Positions 53,000-62,868 of a stretch of 64,000 bases of DNA are shown one piece after another; the stretch's first letter is position 1, and each line of letters opens with the position of its first letter. Position numbers and translations under genes: made by a program. The notes beneath the pieces are model-generated. The model did not search any database. It was given only the letters and a program-made list of their open reading frames with translations, and was not told the DNA's origin. This DNA is from Pollenia angustigena (taxonomy: Eukaryota > Arthropoda > Insecta > Diptera > Polleniidae), in contig OV884056.1 in assembly GCA_930367215.1 (NCBI GenBank), positions 48,422,308 through 48,486,307 on the forward strand. The letters are read 5' to 3'.

Positions 53000-53377
53000 A
53001 CATACATATCTAGCAGCATCTCTATGTGCGAATGAAACATTACGCTATTGAAACAGGTGGCAATTTGAGTGTAAGATTCGACAGAACTCAACGTTCTACC
53101 CTTGCAAAAGCTAACGAACATCCGCTGCTAAAAAACAACAGATTTAGGGTGGAAGCCATAGCCAGGATTCTCCAAGCAGCCTGACCAACAACCAGTATTT
53201 TAGCAACTGGTTTTCTATCCCCTCAGCAGCAATCTACAATACCATTTAATTTTGGTTTTACCGAATAACGAAACCTGCACCTGTATCCTCCGAAAGGTGA
53301 ACAATCTTTAAGATATACCCCTACATACTACGAGGGGGAAATACATTTTTTTTCAAAGCAGTACTTATATTAACTCT
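53000..53377. other. Unassigned sequence, moderately G+C
   Basis: No gene recognised. CTAACGAACATCCGCTGCTA and GCCATAGCCAGGATTCTCCA give a less A+T-rich patch that may be an old element fragment. Confidence 0.35.
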
Positions 53378-54190
53378 ACACGCAGAGAAAAAACGTGTTT
53401 AAATATGGTCACCTCCAACAAAACTATTATTAAAGACAATTCGCCCCACGGTATAAACGTAATGACAATATCCACAGAGATCTTAACATCGCTACCATCC
53501 AGCAAGAAATTAAAAAGTACTCAGTCAAATACATAGATAAACTAGTAATCCATCCCAACTACCTCGCTCGGGATCTCATAAAGTTCGAAGGCCACCGGAG
53601 GCTGAAAAGATCCGACACTTTGAGCCTAGCAGGCTTTTTCGACACTTGAATGCAATTAATTAGCGTTAACGTTGGTAACGGCTAACAAATACAAATAAGA
53701 ATTAGGATTAAGCTTTGAATACATATTGTAATTTTCGACAAGAAAGATTCAATAAAAAAAAATAAAAAAAAGACAATTCTAAACATATTATCTTTAATTT
53801 AACCATATTTTAGTCACCTACAACCATATTATGAATGAATTAGTCCTCCATCAAGTAGCCACAACCATATTATGGTTGCCTCAAAACATGTTATGGTTAA
53901 AAATTACCATAATTTGTTTTAAAATTAACAATAGTATTTTTTTCTTTTCCAAGAGCAACATGCTATAGTTGAAAACCAACCATGCTATTACAAGTGTTAA
54001 ACAGGTTTTTGTTACTTTGAACCATATTATGTTCGGATGCAACCAAAAAATGGTTGTGGCTTCTTGATGGAGGACTTATTCAGCCATAATAGGGTTGTCG
54101 GTGACAATAATATTGTTAAATGAATCATAAAGATTAAAAATACGTTTGTTGGAGGTGACAATATTTAAATTAGTTTTTTCTCTGGGTGTA
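53378..54190. mobile_element. Foldback element, copy 2, carrying a LINE insertion
   Basis: The left end CACGCAGAGAAAAAACGTGT and the right end TAGTTTTTTCTCTGGGTG are inverted. They are followed inward by TTTAAATATGGTCACCTCCA and its reverse. The internal AACCATATTATGGTT-type motifs, CCATCAAGTAGCC and GGCTTCTTGATGG lie in the same order as in copy 1 (30025-30514). Without the LINE at 53443-53768 the length is about 476 bp, matching copy 1. Confidence 0.85.
53443..53768 (+). pseudogene. 5'-truncated LINE (jockey-like), 3' end with poly-A and target duplication
   Basis: AAAGACAATTC is directly repeated at 53432-53442 and 53769-53779, flanking the insert. From 53443 an open frame to the TGA at 53647-53649 reads PRYKRNDNIHRDLNIATIQQ, EIKKYSVKYIDKLVIHPNYL, ARDLIKFEGHRRLKR. 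This is the C-terminal tail of a jockey-type reverse transcriptase polyprotein, downstream of its thumb region. A 3' UTR of about 90 bp with AATAAAAAAAAATAAAAAAA follows. Poly-A tail, severe 5' truncation and an 11 bp duplication are the signature of target-primed reverse transcription. Confidence 0.85.
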
Positions 54191-54464
54191 TAGACCCACC
54201 AACCTTATTTTTTTTTTTTTTTTTTTTTACTTCCACAATAATAGTTTTGCTGATTTTTATTTAGCTTGTCACATATTTGAAAGATTTTTAATGGTAAAAA
54301 TAGTTTCGATAATGGGGTTTATACGGCAGCCAATTGTGGATCTATCAAAACTAAAATTTTTTATTGCTTCAATACCAGCGTAAGCTATTTTCCAAGACTT
54401 TGTGATCGCAGGGGTATAATGAATCACAGAACAAACTTCATTCTCGAAAATAACTTTCCCCAAA
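54191..54464. other. Unassigned sequence with T-tract
   Basis: A tract of about 21 T residues at 54208-54229 follows the foldback element. Frames here on both strands are unsupported. Confidence 0.35.
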
Positions 54465-54650
54465 AAGATTTCTGAGGGATTCTAAAGAATCAAAGTAATT
54501 CTTGGGAATAAAAAATGTTCAATTAACAAGATTTCGTTTGTCGTGCTTGATTCCCAATCTTTATTTTTGATGAAAACACTGAAATTTATTGTGGATGCGA
54601 TAGGCTATTCCCATGCGCATTTCCCTGGTTGCTTAGGCCAGATCATCTGG
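54465..54650 (-). repeat. GATCTGGCCTAAGCAACCAG repeat, minus copy
   Basis: On the minus strand it reads GATCTGGCCTAAGCAACCAG, then GAATAGCCTATCGCATCCAC, AATAAATTTCAGTGTTTTCA and AAATCTTGTTAATTGAACAT. The first half matches 55930-56055 and 57190-57315; the last part matches 43535-43625. This copy joins the two halves of the family. Confidence 0.7.
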
Positions 54651-54654
54651 AAAC

Positions 54655-54810
54655 GAAATACATTTTGATTTGAACGCCCATTTTCGTTAAAGGCTTTAAC
54701 AATTTTAAAGCGCTGCTCAATTGTGTACCTCTAAATGGTTGAATTTGTCAAACAAAGAAATGCCAAATTAAGTTGGGCAAAAAACTTGTGTTTTTTGGGC
54801 CAACCTTTAT
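54655..54810 (-). pseudogene. mariner 5' terminal fragment, minus strand
   Basis: On the minus strand it reads AGGTTGGCCCAAAAAACACA (worn terminal repeat), TTGACAAATTCAACCATTTA, GAGCAGCGCTTTAAAATTGT, then AAAGCCTTTAACGAAAATGG and GCGTTCAAATCAAAATG. This is the same leader and first about 25 codons as at 50760-50936 and 6415-6510. Nothing of the catalytic domain follows. Confidence 0.75.
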
Positions 54811-55714
54811 AATAAACTCATAAATAATTAAAATCACAATCCAGACCAACCTTTTCTGTTTAACTTACTGTTCTACACACACTTTATTATTTTTAATGTT
54901 TTATTTATTTATACAATGCAACTTACTTTGTGGCATGTTTAATTGTGCAAGAAGTACTCTACAAAGAGCAAGTATTTGCCACAAATGTATTCATTTTCTT
55001 CATCTTTTCTTTCGCCTCTATCCAGGCAACAATAAATGTTAACCTTGTGTAGTGCAAGATAATTATCCGGTAATTTACTGCATCACAGAATAAAAGAAAT
55101 TTTTTGCATTTTATGAATTTAATTACAGAGTTTAGTTTGTAAGTTTTTTTTCTTTATTTTTTTTTTTTTTTTTTTTTGTTGGCGAAAAAAGAAAAGTTCT
55201 TGAGTATAAAAATATATTTTTTTTGTATTTTAATTTGTTTTCAGACTCTTAAGGAAGCCCATATGCTTATCCAAAGTGTGTAAATGTTCATTTAATAATT
55301 TTAGACATTTCTTTATTAAATCATAAACATATGTTCAATTTCTAAATAATAAATTTTACATCATGATCTTGACCGAGTTTGGGATAAAAGCAATTCTCAT
55401 AATTAAATAAAAATTAGCAGATGTTTCTTAACAAATGAGTGTTTTAAAGTGGTCATTCATTATTCCTATGGTTTGAGTGTAGGAAAAGATTTCTGCAAAA
55501 TAATTTAATAAAGAATTTAATAGAAATTTGCAAAAATATTTAGAGCCTATTTAGAGGTGTCATAAGTAACAAAAATCAATAAACATAAAATAATTTATTA
55601 AAAAAAAAAAACGAAAGATTTCTAATATTGTTGAATATATTATTTATTAGCAAAATTTAATTAAAATAATTGACAACATCTTTTGTAAGTTGTTGTTGTT
55701 TTTATTTTGTTTTT
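54811..55714. other. Unassigned A+T-rich sequence
   Basis: A T-tract of about 30 bases with one interruption lies at 55157-55178. No element or gene recognised. Confidence 0.4.
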
Positions 55715-56060
55715 CTTTACCTACTTACAACTACAATTAATGTTGAGAGAATTTCAACTAATTGTAGTGGGGAATGTGAGATGAGATAAACCCACTGTTG
55801 TTTATTGTTGATGTGTTTTGTTCAAGCTTTGATATTGTTACAAGTAGAACTGTTGCTATAAGTCTTATACGTTTAACAGTTTTATTTGGTTTAATATCTT
55901 TAGTTTTTCTAAAATCTTTATGGATGAAGTTTCCTGATGATCTGGCCTAAGCAACCAGTGAAATACATAGGAATAGCTTATCCCATCGACAATAAATTTC
56001 AAGTGTTTTTGTCAAGAATAAAAACTGGGAATTAAGCACGAATAGCAAAATCTTTTGAAA
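55715..56060 (+). repeat. ~345 bp repeat module, copy 1
   Basis: Blocks CTTACAACTACAATTAATGT, CAACTAATTGTAGTGGGGAA, AGCTTTGATATTGTTACAAG, TTTCTAAAATCTTTATGGAT, CCTGATGATCTGGCCTAAGC and GAATTAAGCACG occur in this order, and again at 56975-57315. CAATTGTAG/CTACAATT-type inverted phrases lie near the left side. Function and superfamily are unknown. It ends in a short relic of the satellite (AAATAGCAAATTTTT). Confidence 0.75.
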
Positions 56061-56257
56061 ATAGCAAATTTTTAAAAAATTTCAAATAAAAAGTACAGAA
56101 AAAAAATAAAAATTGTCTCTAATCACCAAATTCATTGAATCAAGCAAACAATTTGTTGATTTGGCACCTATTACCGAAACTATTTTAAAGATTACTAAAA
56201 ATTTTAAAAATTTAAAATTGTGAATATTTTTTTTTATTAATGATATTTTTAATTAAA

Positions 56258-57957
56258 ACAAGTTAGAGTGCTATATTCGGCTGTGCCGAATCTGTGATAC
56301 CCTCCTCCGACAGTTTGAATGTTTTAAGAGTAATATCTGTATGATATTTATTTATTATTATAATAGTTATAAAAACAGACATCTGCATTAAAATTGGTTG
56401 CGGTTTAGACATATATTAAATAATTGACTGACAACCAGAAAGTTTTATGACTTTTTTTTAGCAATTTTTACAAGCTTGAGTAAAATATTATGATTCGTAT
56501 CAGTTTAAGCCGAGCTCAAATGATTTTCTGGAGAGCAATTTATATTGGAGCCATGGTAAGCTATGAACCAATCATCCCAAAATTCTGCAGAGTGATTTCT
56601 GGTATTAAAAACATAAATTTCAAAACAGCGGAGAAATTAATTTAAGCGTTTGCAGTGAAATTCAGAAGGCTGCTTTAAATGAATCTAAGGGTTATTATGG
56701 ACCGTATATCACAAAATTGCATAAAATTTTTTCTGGCCATATGAAGCTAAGTTGCAAGAAAGTTTACCGCAATATCTATATCTGCTACGGTTTTAGGCGA
56801 ATTTCATTATTTTACCAGAGTGGGCTTTATATGAGGTCTATAGTAAATTATGGACCGATCATCACGAAATTTATAAGTGTAAATTTTAGTAATATAAAAC
56901 TGTGAAGAATTAAATTTTATTCTTGTTTTCTTGCGAAGACAAGAGAATGAAGCAATTTGTTTTTTAATTATGTTTTTTCTTTTTACCCACTTACAACTAC
57001 AATTCGAGTCGGAAAGAACCCAACCAATTGTAGGGGGATGTAAGAATTGATAAACTCACTGTTTATTGTTGGTGTATTGTTTAAGCTTTGATATTGTTAC
57101 AAGTAAGACTTTGAGTGTTTAAAATTCTTATTCGCCTTAGGGTTTTATTTGTATAATATTTTTAGCTTTTCTAAAATCTTTGGAAAAGCTTTCCTGATGA
57201 TCTGGCCTAAGCAACCAGTGAAATGCGCATAGAGGCTAGCTTTCCCTCAACAATAAATTTCGGTGTATTTATCAAATATGGAAAATTGGGAATTTAGCAC
57301 GTCATACAAAAATCTTAATTGAAAGCATTATTTTGCACGGTTTTAGGCGTAATTATGGGCCGATCTTCACGATATTTTACAGTCTTCTTTCTAGTCCCAC
57401 AGGAATGTAATGTACAAAATTTTGTTATGATATCATTATTAATTATGATTTTAGGCGTACTAAACTGTTTCCCGGAAGTAGGACTTATATGGGAACTTGG
57501 GTAAATTAAAGACGCATCTTCGCGAAATTTTACAGCGTGATTTCCAGTCGAATGAAACGAAGTTTTGCAAAATCTTATATCATTCCGTTCATTTTTCCAC
57601 CATTTATGTTACTTTTTGTAGCAAAATTATAAATTTTTTTTTTTTTGTGGTGGTTCCACATTTTGATTTATAGCTCTGATCCTACCGAACCAATTTTGCT
57701 GGATTTCAATCCCAAACTGCTTAGGATAACTTCAAGCAATTTGACATTAAGTTTGTTTATTTGTTTTTAGTTTTTCGAAAGTGAGCGTGTTTTCAACAGA
57801 CGGACAGACAGACGGACATGGCTAAATCGACTTAAAATTACTCAAGGACCCGGAATATATATACTTCATGTGGTCTGAGATGAATCATAAAAAAGTTTCA
57901 CACGGAATGACAAACTAAGTATACCCTCTTCACAACTAATTGTGGTGGAGGGTATAA
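56258..57957 (-). mobile_element. mini-me / DINE-1-like element, long minus-strand copy
   Basis: On the minus strand it starts TATACCCTCCACCACAATTA with GTTGTGAAGAGGGTATACTT, has a (GTCY)n run at 57798-57820, carries 153 bp-type units (CGGGAAACAGTTTAGTACGC, CCCAAGTTCCCATATAAGTC), and ends CGGAGGAGGGTATCACAGAT with the hairpin ATTCGGCACAGCCGAATATA, then GCACTCTAACTTGTTTT. It contains the repeat module 56975-57315 as an insertion. Both ends are intact. Confidence 0.85.
56975..57315 (+). repeat. ~340 bp repeat module, copy 2, inside the mini-me-like element
   Basis: It matches 55715-56060 in block order (CTTACAACTACAATTCGAGT, CCAATTGTAGGGGGATGTAA, AGCTTTGATATTGTTACAAG, TCCTGATGATCTGGCCTAAG, GGGAATTTAGCACG) with moderate divergence. 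It interrupts the mini-me-like sequence and so is itself mobile. Clear ends or duplications could not be set. Confidence 0.7.
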
Positions 57958-58090
57958 AAATTTTCAAAAAACTTTGCCGTTTCAAGTAATGTGTTGATTG
58001 ATTTAATCAAATATAGCTCAGTTTTTGACAATTTCCAACAACAATTGTACAAGTTTAAATTATTTGATTTAACACAAAAAAATCAATTAA

Positions 58091-58340
58091 GGGCCTTATT
58101 CCGTAAAACACAACGCAACGCCTAAAATTTTAACGAAAAACAAGTTTAATAATATTTTAGAATTTACTTGTTGATTTCTACAGAAATTCATACTGAATTT
58201 CATACACTTCATATATTGGGGCGTTAAAAATTTTAAAACAAAATATATATAGAAAGCAGCAACAAAATTATAAAATATTTTTGAATTTTGTTTTGCTTTC
58301 AATGAAATTTTTGTGCGTTGCGTTTTACGGAATAAGGCCC
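58091..58340. mobile_element. 250 bp Harbinger-type MITE
   Basis: GGGCCTTATTCCGTAAAAC at the left and GTTTTACGGAATAAGGCCC at the right are perfect inverted repeats. They continue through CACAACGCAACGC/GCGTTGCGTTTT, and TAA flanks both sides (58088-58090 and 58341-58343). GGGCC ends with a TAA duplication fit the PIF/Harbinger superfamily. The minus frame at 58096-58377 spans it and is not a recognised protein. Confidence 0.8.
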
Positions 58341-58610
58341 TAAGATTTTTTGTTATTTGATTAATATTTTTATTCAAAATTTATTTCTAAACAACTAAAA
58401 TGTTGACTGAATCAAAATTATATTTTTAATTTTCTTTCAACAAAAAAGAAAATAATTGATTTAATTATCACATTAATTAAATTTAAATACTTTTTAAACC
58501 ATTTTTTAACTGATATAAAACTACTGTAACATTTGTATACCCTTTACAGCGAGTTGTGATGATAGCGCACTAAATTTGTTACTTGTGTAAAGCCCTTATG
58601 ACACTACATA

Positions 58611-60105
58611 TTTTATACCCTCCACCTTAATTACTTGTGAAGAGGGTATACTAAGTTTGTCATTCCGTGTGAATCTTTTTTATTATTCATCTCAGACCCC
58701 ATAAAGTATATATATTCTGGGTCTTTGAGTTATTCCCCGCGAAGCTTTTCGCTTGTCTGCAGGAAAGAAACCAGAGTCTCTGGCGGGAATTGAACCCGCA
58801 ACCCCGGGGTTAATAGACTAGCTCACTACTAACTAGCCTACCGGGGCACTAAAATTCTAAGTCGATTTAGCCATGTACGTCTGTCTTTCCGTCTGTTGAA
58901 AACACGCTCACTTTCGAAAAACTCGAAAGAAATAAGAAATAAGTTATCCTAAGCAGTTTAGGATTGAAATTCAGCAAAATCAGTTCAGTAGGATCAGAGC
59001 CATGAATCAAAATGTGGAACCACCACCAAAAAAAATTATAATTTTGTTACAAAAACTAGCATAACAAAGACTTTGCAAACATTTTTCTTATTTGACTGGA
59101 AATCACGCTGTAAAATTTCATGAAGATCCGTCCGTAATTTACCCAAGTCCCCATATAAACCCTACTCCCGGAAATCAGTATAGTACGCCTAAAACTCCAA
59201 CTAACAATGCTATCATGACAAATTTTGGCTGGTTACAGTTTCATAGGACTAGAAATAAAACAGTGAAGTTTCGTGACGATCGGTCCATAATTTACCGTAA
59301 GCCCCATACAAACCCTACTCCCGAAAAACATAATTAATAATGCTATCATTACAAAATTTGGCTCGTGACAGTTTTATAGGACTAAAAATGACACTGAGAA
59401 GTTTCGTGAGGATCGGTTTATAATTTACCCCAGGCCCCATATAAACCCTACTCCCGGAAAACAGTTTAGTACGCCTAAAACCGTAAAAAATAACGCTATC
59501 ATAACAAAATTTGGTATATCACAGTTTTATTGAACGCGAAATAAGACTATAAAATTTCGTGAAGATCGGTCCATAATTTACCCTAGGCCCCATATAAAGC
59601 CCACTATGGAAAAATAATTAAATATGCCTAAACTTTCTTCCAGCTTAGCATCATTTGGCCAACAAAAAATGTTATGCAATTTTGTAATATACGGTCCATA
59701 ATTTACCTTAGACCCCATTTTAGAAGCCTTATGAAATTCACTGCAAACGTTAAAACTAATTGCTCCGCTGTATTGAAATTTATGTTTTTTAATACCAGAA
59801 ATCACTCTGCAGAATTTTGGGAAGATTGGTTCATAGCTTACCATGGCTCCAATTGCCCTCCTGAAAAACACTCAAGTTCGCCTTAAACTATTACGAATCA
59901 TGATATTTTACTCACGCTATTTAAAATTGCTAAAAAAAAAGCATTAAGCTTTCTAATTGTCGGTCAATAATTTATTTTAGGTCTAAACCGCAACCAATTT
60001 GAATGCAGATACTTTTTTTTTTTTTATAAAGATAATAATAATAAATAGACATCATACAGATTTTACTCGTAAAACATTTGAACTGTCGGTGGAGGGTATC
60101 AAAGA
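58611..60105 (+). mobile_element. mini-me / DINE-1-like element, long plus-strand copy
   Basis: It starts TTATACCCTCCACCTTAATT with GTGAAGAGGGTATACTAAG, has TAAAGTATATATATTCTGGG and a short (GTCT)n, then four 153 bp-type units (TTTCATGAAGATC, TTTCGTGACGATC, TTTCGTGAGGATC, TTTCGTGAAGATC at 59116-59560). It ends TCGGTGGAGGGTATCAAAGA. The 3' hairpin and ACTTGTT tail are missing, so the end is truncated. A tRNA-derived SINE interrupts it at 58737-58850. Confidence 0.85.
58737..58850 (-). mobile_element. tRNA-derived SINE (Asn-like head) inside the mini-me-like element
   Basis: On the minus strand the head reads GCCCCGGTAGGCTAGTTAGT, AGTGAGCTAGTCTATTAACC, CCGGGGTTGCGGGTTCAATT, CCCGCCAGAGACTCTGG. 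Box A (TAGGCTAGTTAG) and box B (GGTTCAATTCC) stand at normal tRNA spacing. The T stem GCGGG/CCCGC is perfect and the D stem GGCT/AGCT pairs, while the anticodon and acceptor stems do not. CTATTAACC in the anticodon region recalls tRNA-Asn (TGTTAACC). The tail has two hairpins (CCAGAGACTCTGG and GCGAAAAGCTTCGC). The other mini-me-like copies read straight through this site (GAGTAATTTTAAGTCG). Confidence 0.75.
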
Positions 60106-61065
60106 TTTGTTATTCATTGAATTGATATAGAACTGATAGAAAGAAACATTAAATGTTATAAAATGCAAACTTTTAAAAGTTTTGTTTATTTTATTTAATG
60201 TTGTCAACATTTTGTTTATAAGAAACATAAAAACAAGACAAACAAAAACCGCTTATGCAGCAGCACTTTTAATATTTCAAGCTTGAAATGTAAATTTTAA
60301 GTTTAACAATTTTTAATTTTTTTTTTTTTTTTTGACAGAACTTTATTTCTTACCGATAACTTTTTTAAAATTATTGACAGTTTGCTATTTATCTGAATAC
60401 AGCTGAACTCTTTGCACTTGGTAAATTTTTCTATTACATTATATTTGAACTTAAACAATGCATTAAAAATGCCTAAATTAACATTCATCTTACTCCATAA
60501 TGTATATACCTATGCATATATTTTGGGCCCTTGAGAAATTTTATGTCGACTAAGCCATGTTTGTTTGTGTAAATCACCCTTTTTTCGAACGATTCAAAAA
60601 GAAAAGAGTTTTAATATCAAATTTTGTATTATAATTTAGTACAATCGGTTGAGTAGAAAAAGATTTACAGCCGTGCTTAAACAAAAGCGGCACTCGTTTT
60701 TTAGTTGTGAAAAATTGTCATGTCCATACAATTAGTATCAAGCATCCCTAAATAACGTTTCGTCAACGCTTTGCAATTTGAAAATCTGTTTTTGACAGTC
60801 CGCCTAACAGTGACTGCCAATGTTAATAAAGAGTGGCAATTTAGCTACGTGTTGGTCAATCTAGCGGGCTTACCTCCATTTTATGTGAGTTAACACTACT
60901 GTTCGCAGCAAAACGTTGACGCTTTCGGTATGTCATATCAGCGTAACAGCTAATCGGAAATAAACGCTTTTGTTTAGGCAATCTAAATATAGGACAACCT
61001 TTCTAAGGAATTGATATTCCTGTTTTAAAAGCCAACTATTTAGTTTTGCAAAAACTCATTTTATA
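60106..61065. other. Mostly unassigned; worn mini-me-like fragment at 60497-60660
   Basis: ATATATTTTGGGCCCTTGAG, then TATGTCGACTAAGCCATGTT at 60520-60560, is a degraded copy of the conserved mini-me block. A T-tract lies at 60318-60333. A less A+T-rich patch at 60720-60960 (CAGTCCGCCTAACAGTGACT) has no recognisable content. Confidence 0.5.
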
Positions 61066-61760
61066 CACTAATAGAAAAATGCATCTTCATATTGATGCCC
61101 TTACATCATAATTGTGACATCAATGTTACTACAAATGGCACCAATGATGCAAAAAGAAACATCAATCCAATAACTAACGTCTTCGTACAATTTTGTAATT
61201 TTTTACGTGTCATCTTTTTTATGACTATAGTGACATCAATTCGATGCCAGATTTTGTATATTTTTAACATTATTTTCATGATAACAATGTATTATAAGAA
61301 GCAAAAATCGCTATATTCTATATTTTTAAATTATTAATTTTTAAAGTAGAATGATTACGAAAACCAGATGGAAAATGGTGCTGGTGTCTTATTATTGAGA
61401 GATCTGCTGTAAACAAAGGTAGTAATTCAACAAACGTGAAACAAACATTTGTAACGGGTATATAAATAATAATATTCTCTCACTTTGACTTCATGACAAA
61501 CTGTCATTAAATTGATGCTAATGTGTCCTTTCTCCGATGTTACTGTGTCATCGCAATGAGGACATGTTCCTCATTTCTGTGATGCCGATGTGTCATCCCA
61601 TTGATAACATAATTTCATTTTTACCCTGATGACACTTTGGCCAAGTGATTTTAAGGTTGACATCACCATGATGAAAAGTGTCATGGGCTCAAAAACGATT
61701 ACACTTGTCATAGTACTGATGTCAAAATACATCAGCGTTATGACGCCTTTTCTATCAGTG
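61066..61760. mobile_element. 695 bp inverted-repeat element filled with TGATGTCA motifs
   Basis: CACTAATAGAAAAATGCATC and its partner GACGCCTTTTCTATCAGTG are inverted ends. The interior repeats (T)GACATCA, TGATGTCA, GATGACAC and ATTGATG motifs about twenty times in both orientations. No coding frame is credible; 61092-61337 is incidental. Target duplication: TA at most. Confidence 0.7.
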
Positions 61761-61857
61761 TATGACTAGAAATCATGTTACTAAATTTCAGTTAGGCTGT
61801 TCCATAATTTACCATAGGTCTGACAAAAGGCTTGCTCCCGGCAAGCACTTTAGTACG

Positions 61858-62012
61858 CAAGTTTTTGAAAAACTTCCTACAAAATAACAAATTTTTGCCA
61901 AAAGTTCCTAATAAATATAAAATTGTTATAAAATTTATGTAAAAGAAAATAAGTCCTATAAAAAAAATTTTTTTTGAAAAATTTCCCACAAGATAGTAAA
62001 TTTTAGACAACT
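61858..62012 (+). repeat. Short satellite array relic
   Basis: Units AACTTCCTACAAAATAACAA, AAAAGTTCCTAATAAATAT and AATTTCCCACAAGATAGTAA at about 30-60 bp spacing are diverged copies of the TATAAAATAG satellite. The preceding 61761-61857 resembles part of a mini-me 153 bp unit (TTCCATAATTTACCATAGGT). Confidence 0.6.
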
Positions 62013-62188
62013 TCGCGGGTTCGATTCCAGCGACAGTCAAGAATGAAAAATTATCAATAAATTTTTATTAATTTTGTGCTGTAAAATTCCTTTCTTCATA
62101 GAATTAATTTAATTAAAACTAAATTTGATAAACTTTAGCCTAATTAGAATATCAAAATATGGATTAAAACCCATAAACAGTTCAACAG
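62013..62188 (+). mobile_element. tRNA-derived SINE, copy 2 (5'-truncated)
   Basis: It starts with GCGGGTTCGATTCC, an exact polymerase III box B, followed by CAGTCAAGAATGAAAAATTA and the same tail as at 27250-27407 (AAATTCCTTTCTTCATAGAA, TTTAGCCTAATTAGAATATC, CCCATAAACAGTTCAAC). The box A half is missing. Confidence 0.7.
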
Positions 62189-62480
62189 TTTTTTGATAAT
62201 TTGATTTTTGACTGAACTCGGATTGAATTTACAAATTTAAAGAATAACCACATTCCCATCATCAGAATTCTTTGCCGTTCTAAAATTGCACCACTGCGGA
62301 ACCTGCCAATCTTTCAGTATTGTAGTGGCAGCCCATAATTTAGTACGAATATGTCAATGAGTGGAGAAAAATGTTTTGTAAAAAAAGTACCAAAAATATT
62401 TACGATTTTCAACCCCTCAAATGTTTGAATTTCGAAAAAGCACCAGATTCGTATTCGTATTTTTGTTGATAAGTTTAGAA
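62189..62480. other. Unassigned; shares AAAAAAGTACCAAA phrases with 63690-63780
   Basis: AAAAAAGTACCAAAAATA and TTCGAAAAAGCACCAGA at 62383-62450 resemble AAAAAAGTACCAAAATTC and TTCAAAAAAGTACCAGACG at 63705-63775. The two stretches may be parts of one older element separated by the inserts between. Confidence 0.45.
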
Positions 62481-62856
62481 TCCCTGCAAATAATATTGGA
62501 CCACCTGATCCATTTTGATAAAATGGACTACTCCATGGACTGGTCCGATGTAATGCAAGCATGGACCATGTCATTGCTAAAAATTGTTTTTAGTGAGACG
62601 ACATGTCTTCGTTTTTCAACGACGTGCTTTCGTTTTTAAACAACTTCAAAACTAATCCTCTTGAGTATACAATGGAGTAGTTTTAAAATTACTCCCTTGT
62701 AGTCCAAAGCTGGGTTATATGGTCCTCCCCTAGGACATCGTAATGTTAAATAGGCCATGTTTTTAACATACGTTTGGGTTACTTTTGGACTAGTCCTAGT
62801 CCCTTGTGGACTACTCTTTACACGCTTGTTTGAACTGGTCCTATCATTTGCAGGGA
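62481..62856. mobile_element. 376 bp inverted-repeat element with GGACTAGTCC-like motifs
   Basis: TCCCTGCAAATAATATTGGA and TCCTATCATTTGCAGGGA are inverted ends. Inside, GGACCACCTGATCC, GGACTACTCCATGGACTGGT, GGACTAGTCCTAGTCC and GTGGACTACTC repeat one palindromic motif in both orientations. Frames overlapping here on both strands are not recognised. Confidence 0.65.
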
Positions 62857-62868
62857 TGTGGTATACAC

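Noticed and set aside
58737..58850. Functional tRNA-Asn gene
   Set aside because: The anticodon stem and acceptor stem do not pair, and a SINE-like tail follows; only the D and T arms are intact.
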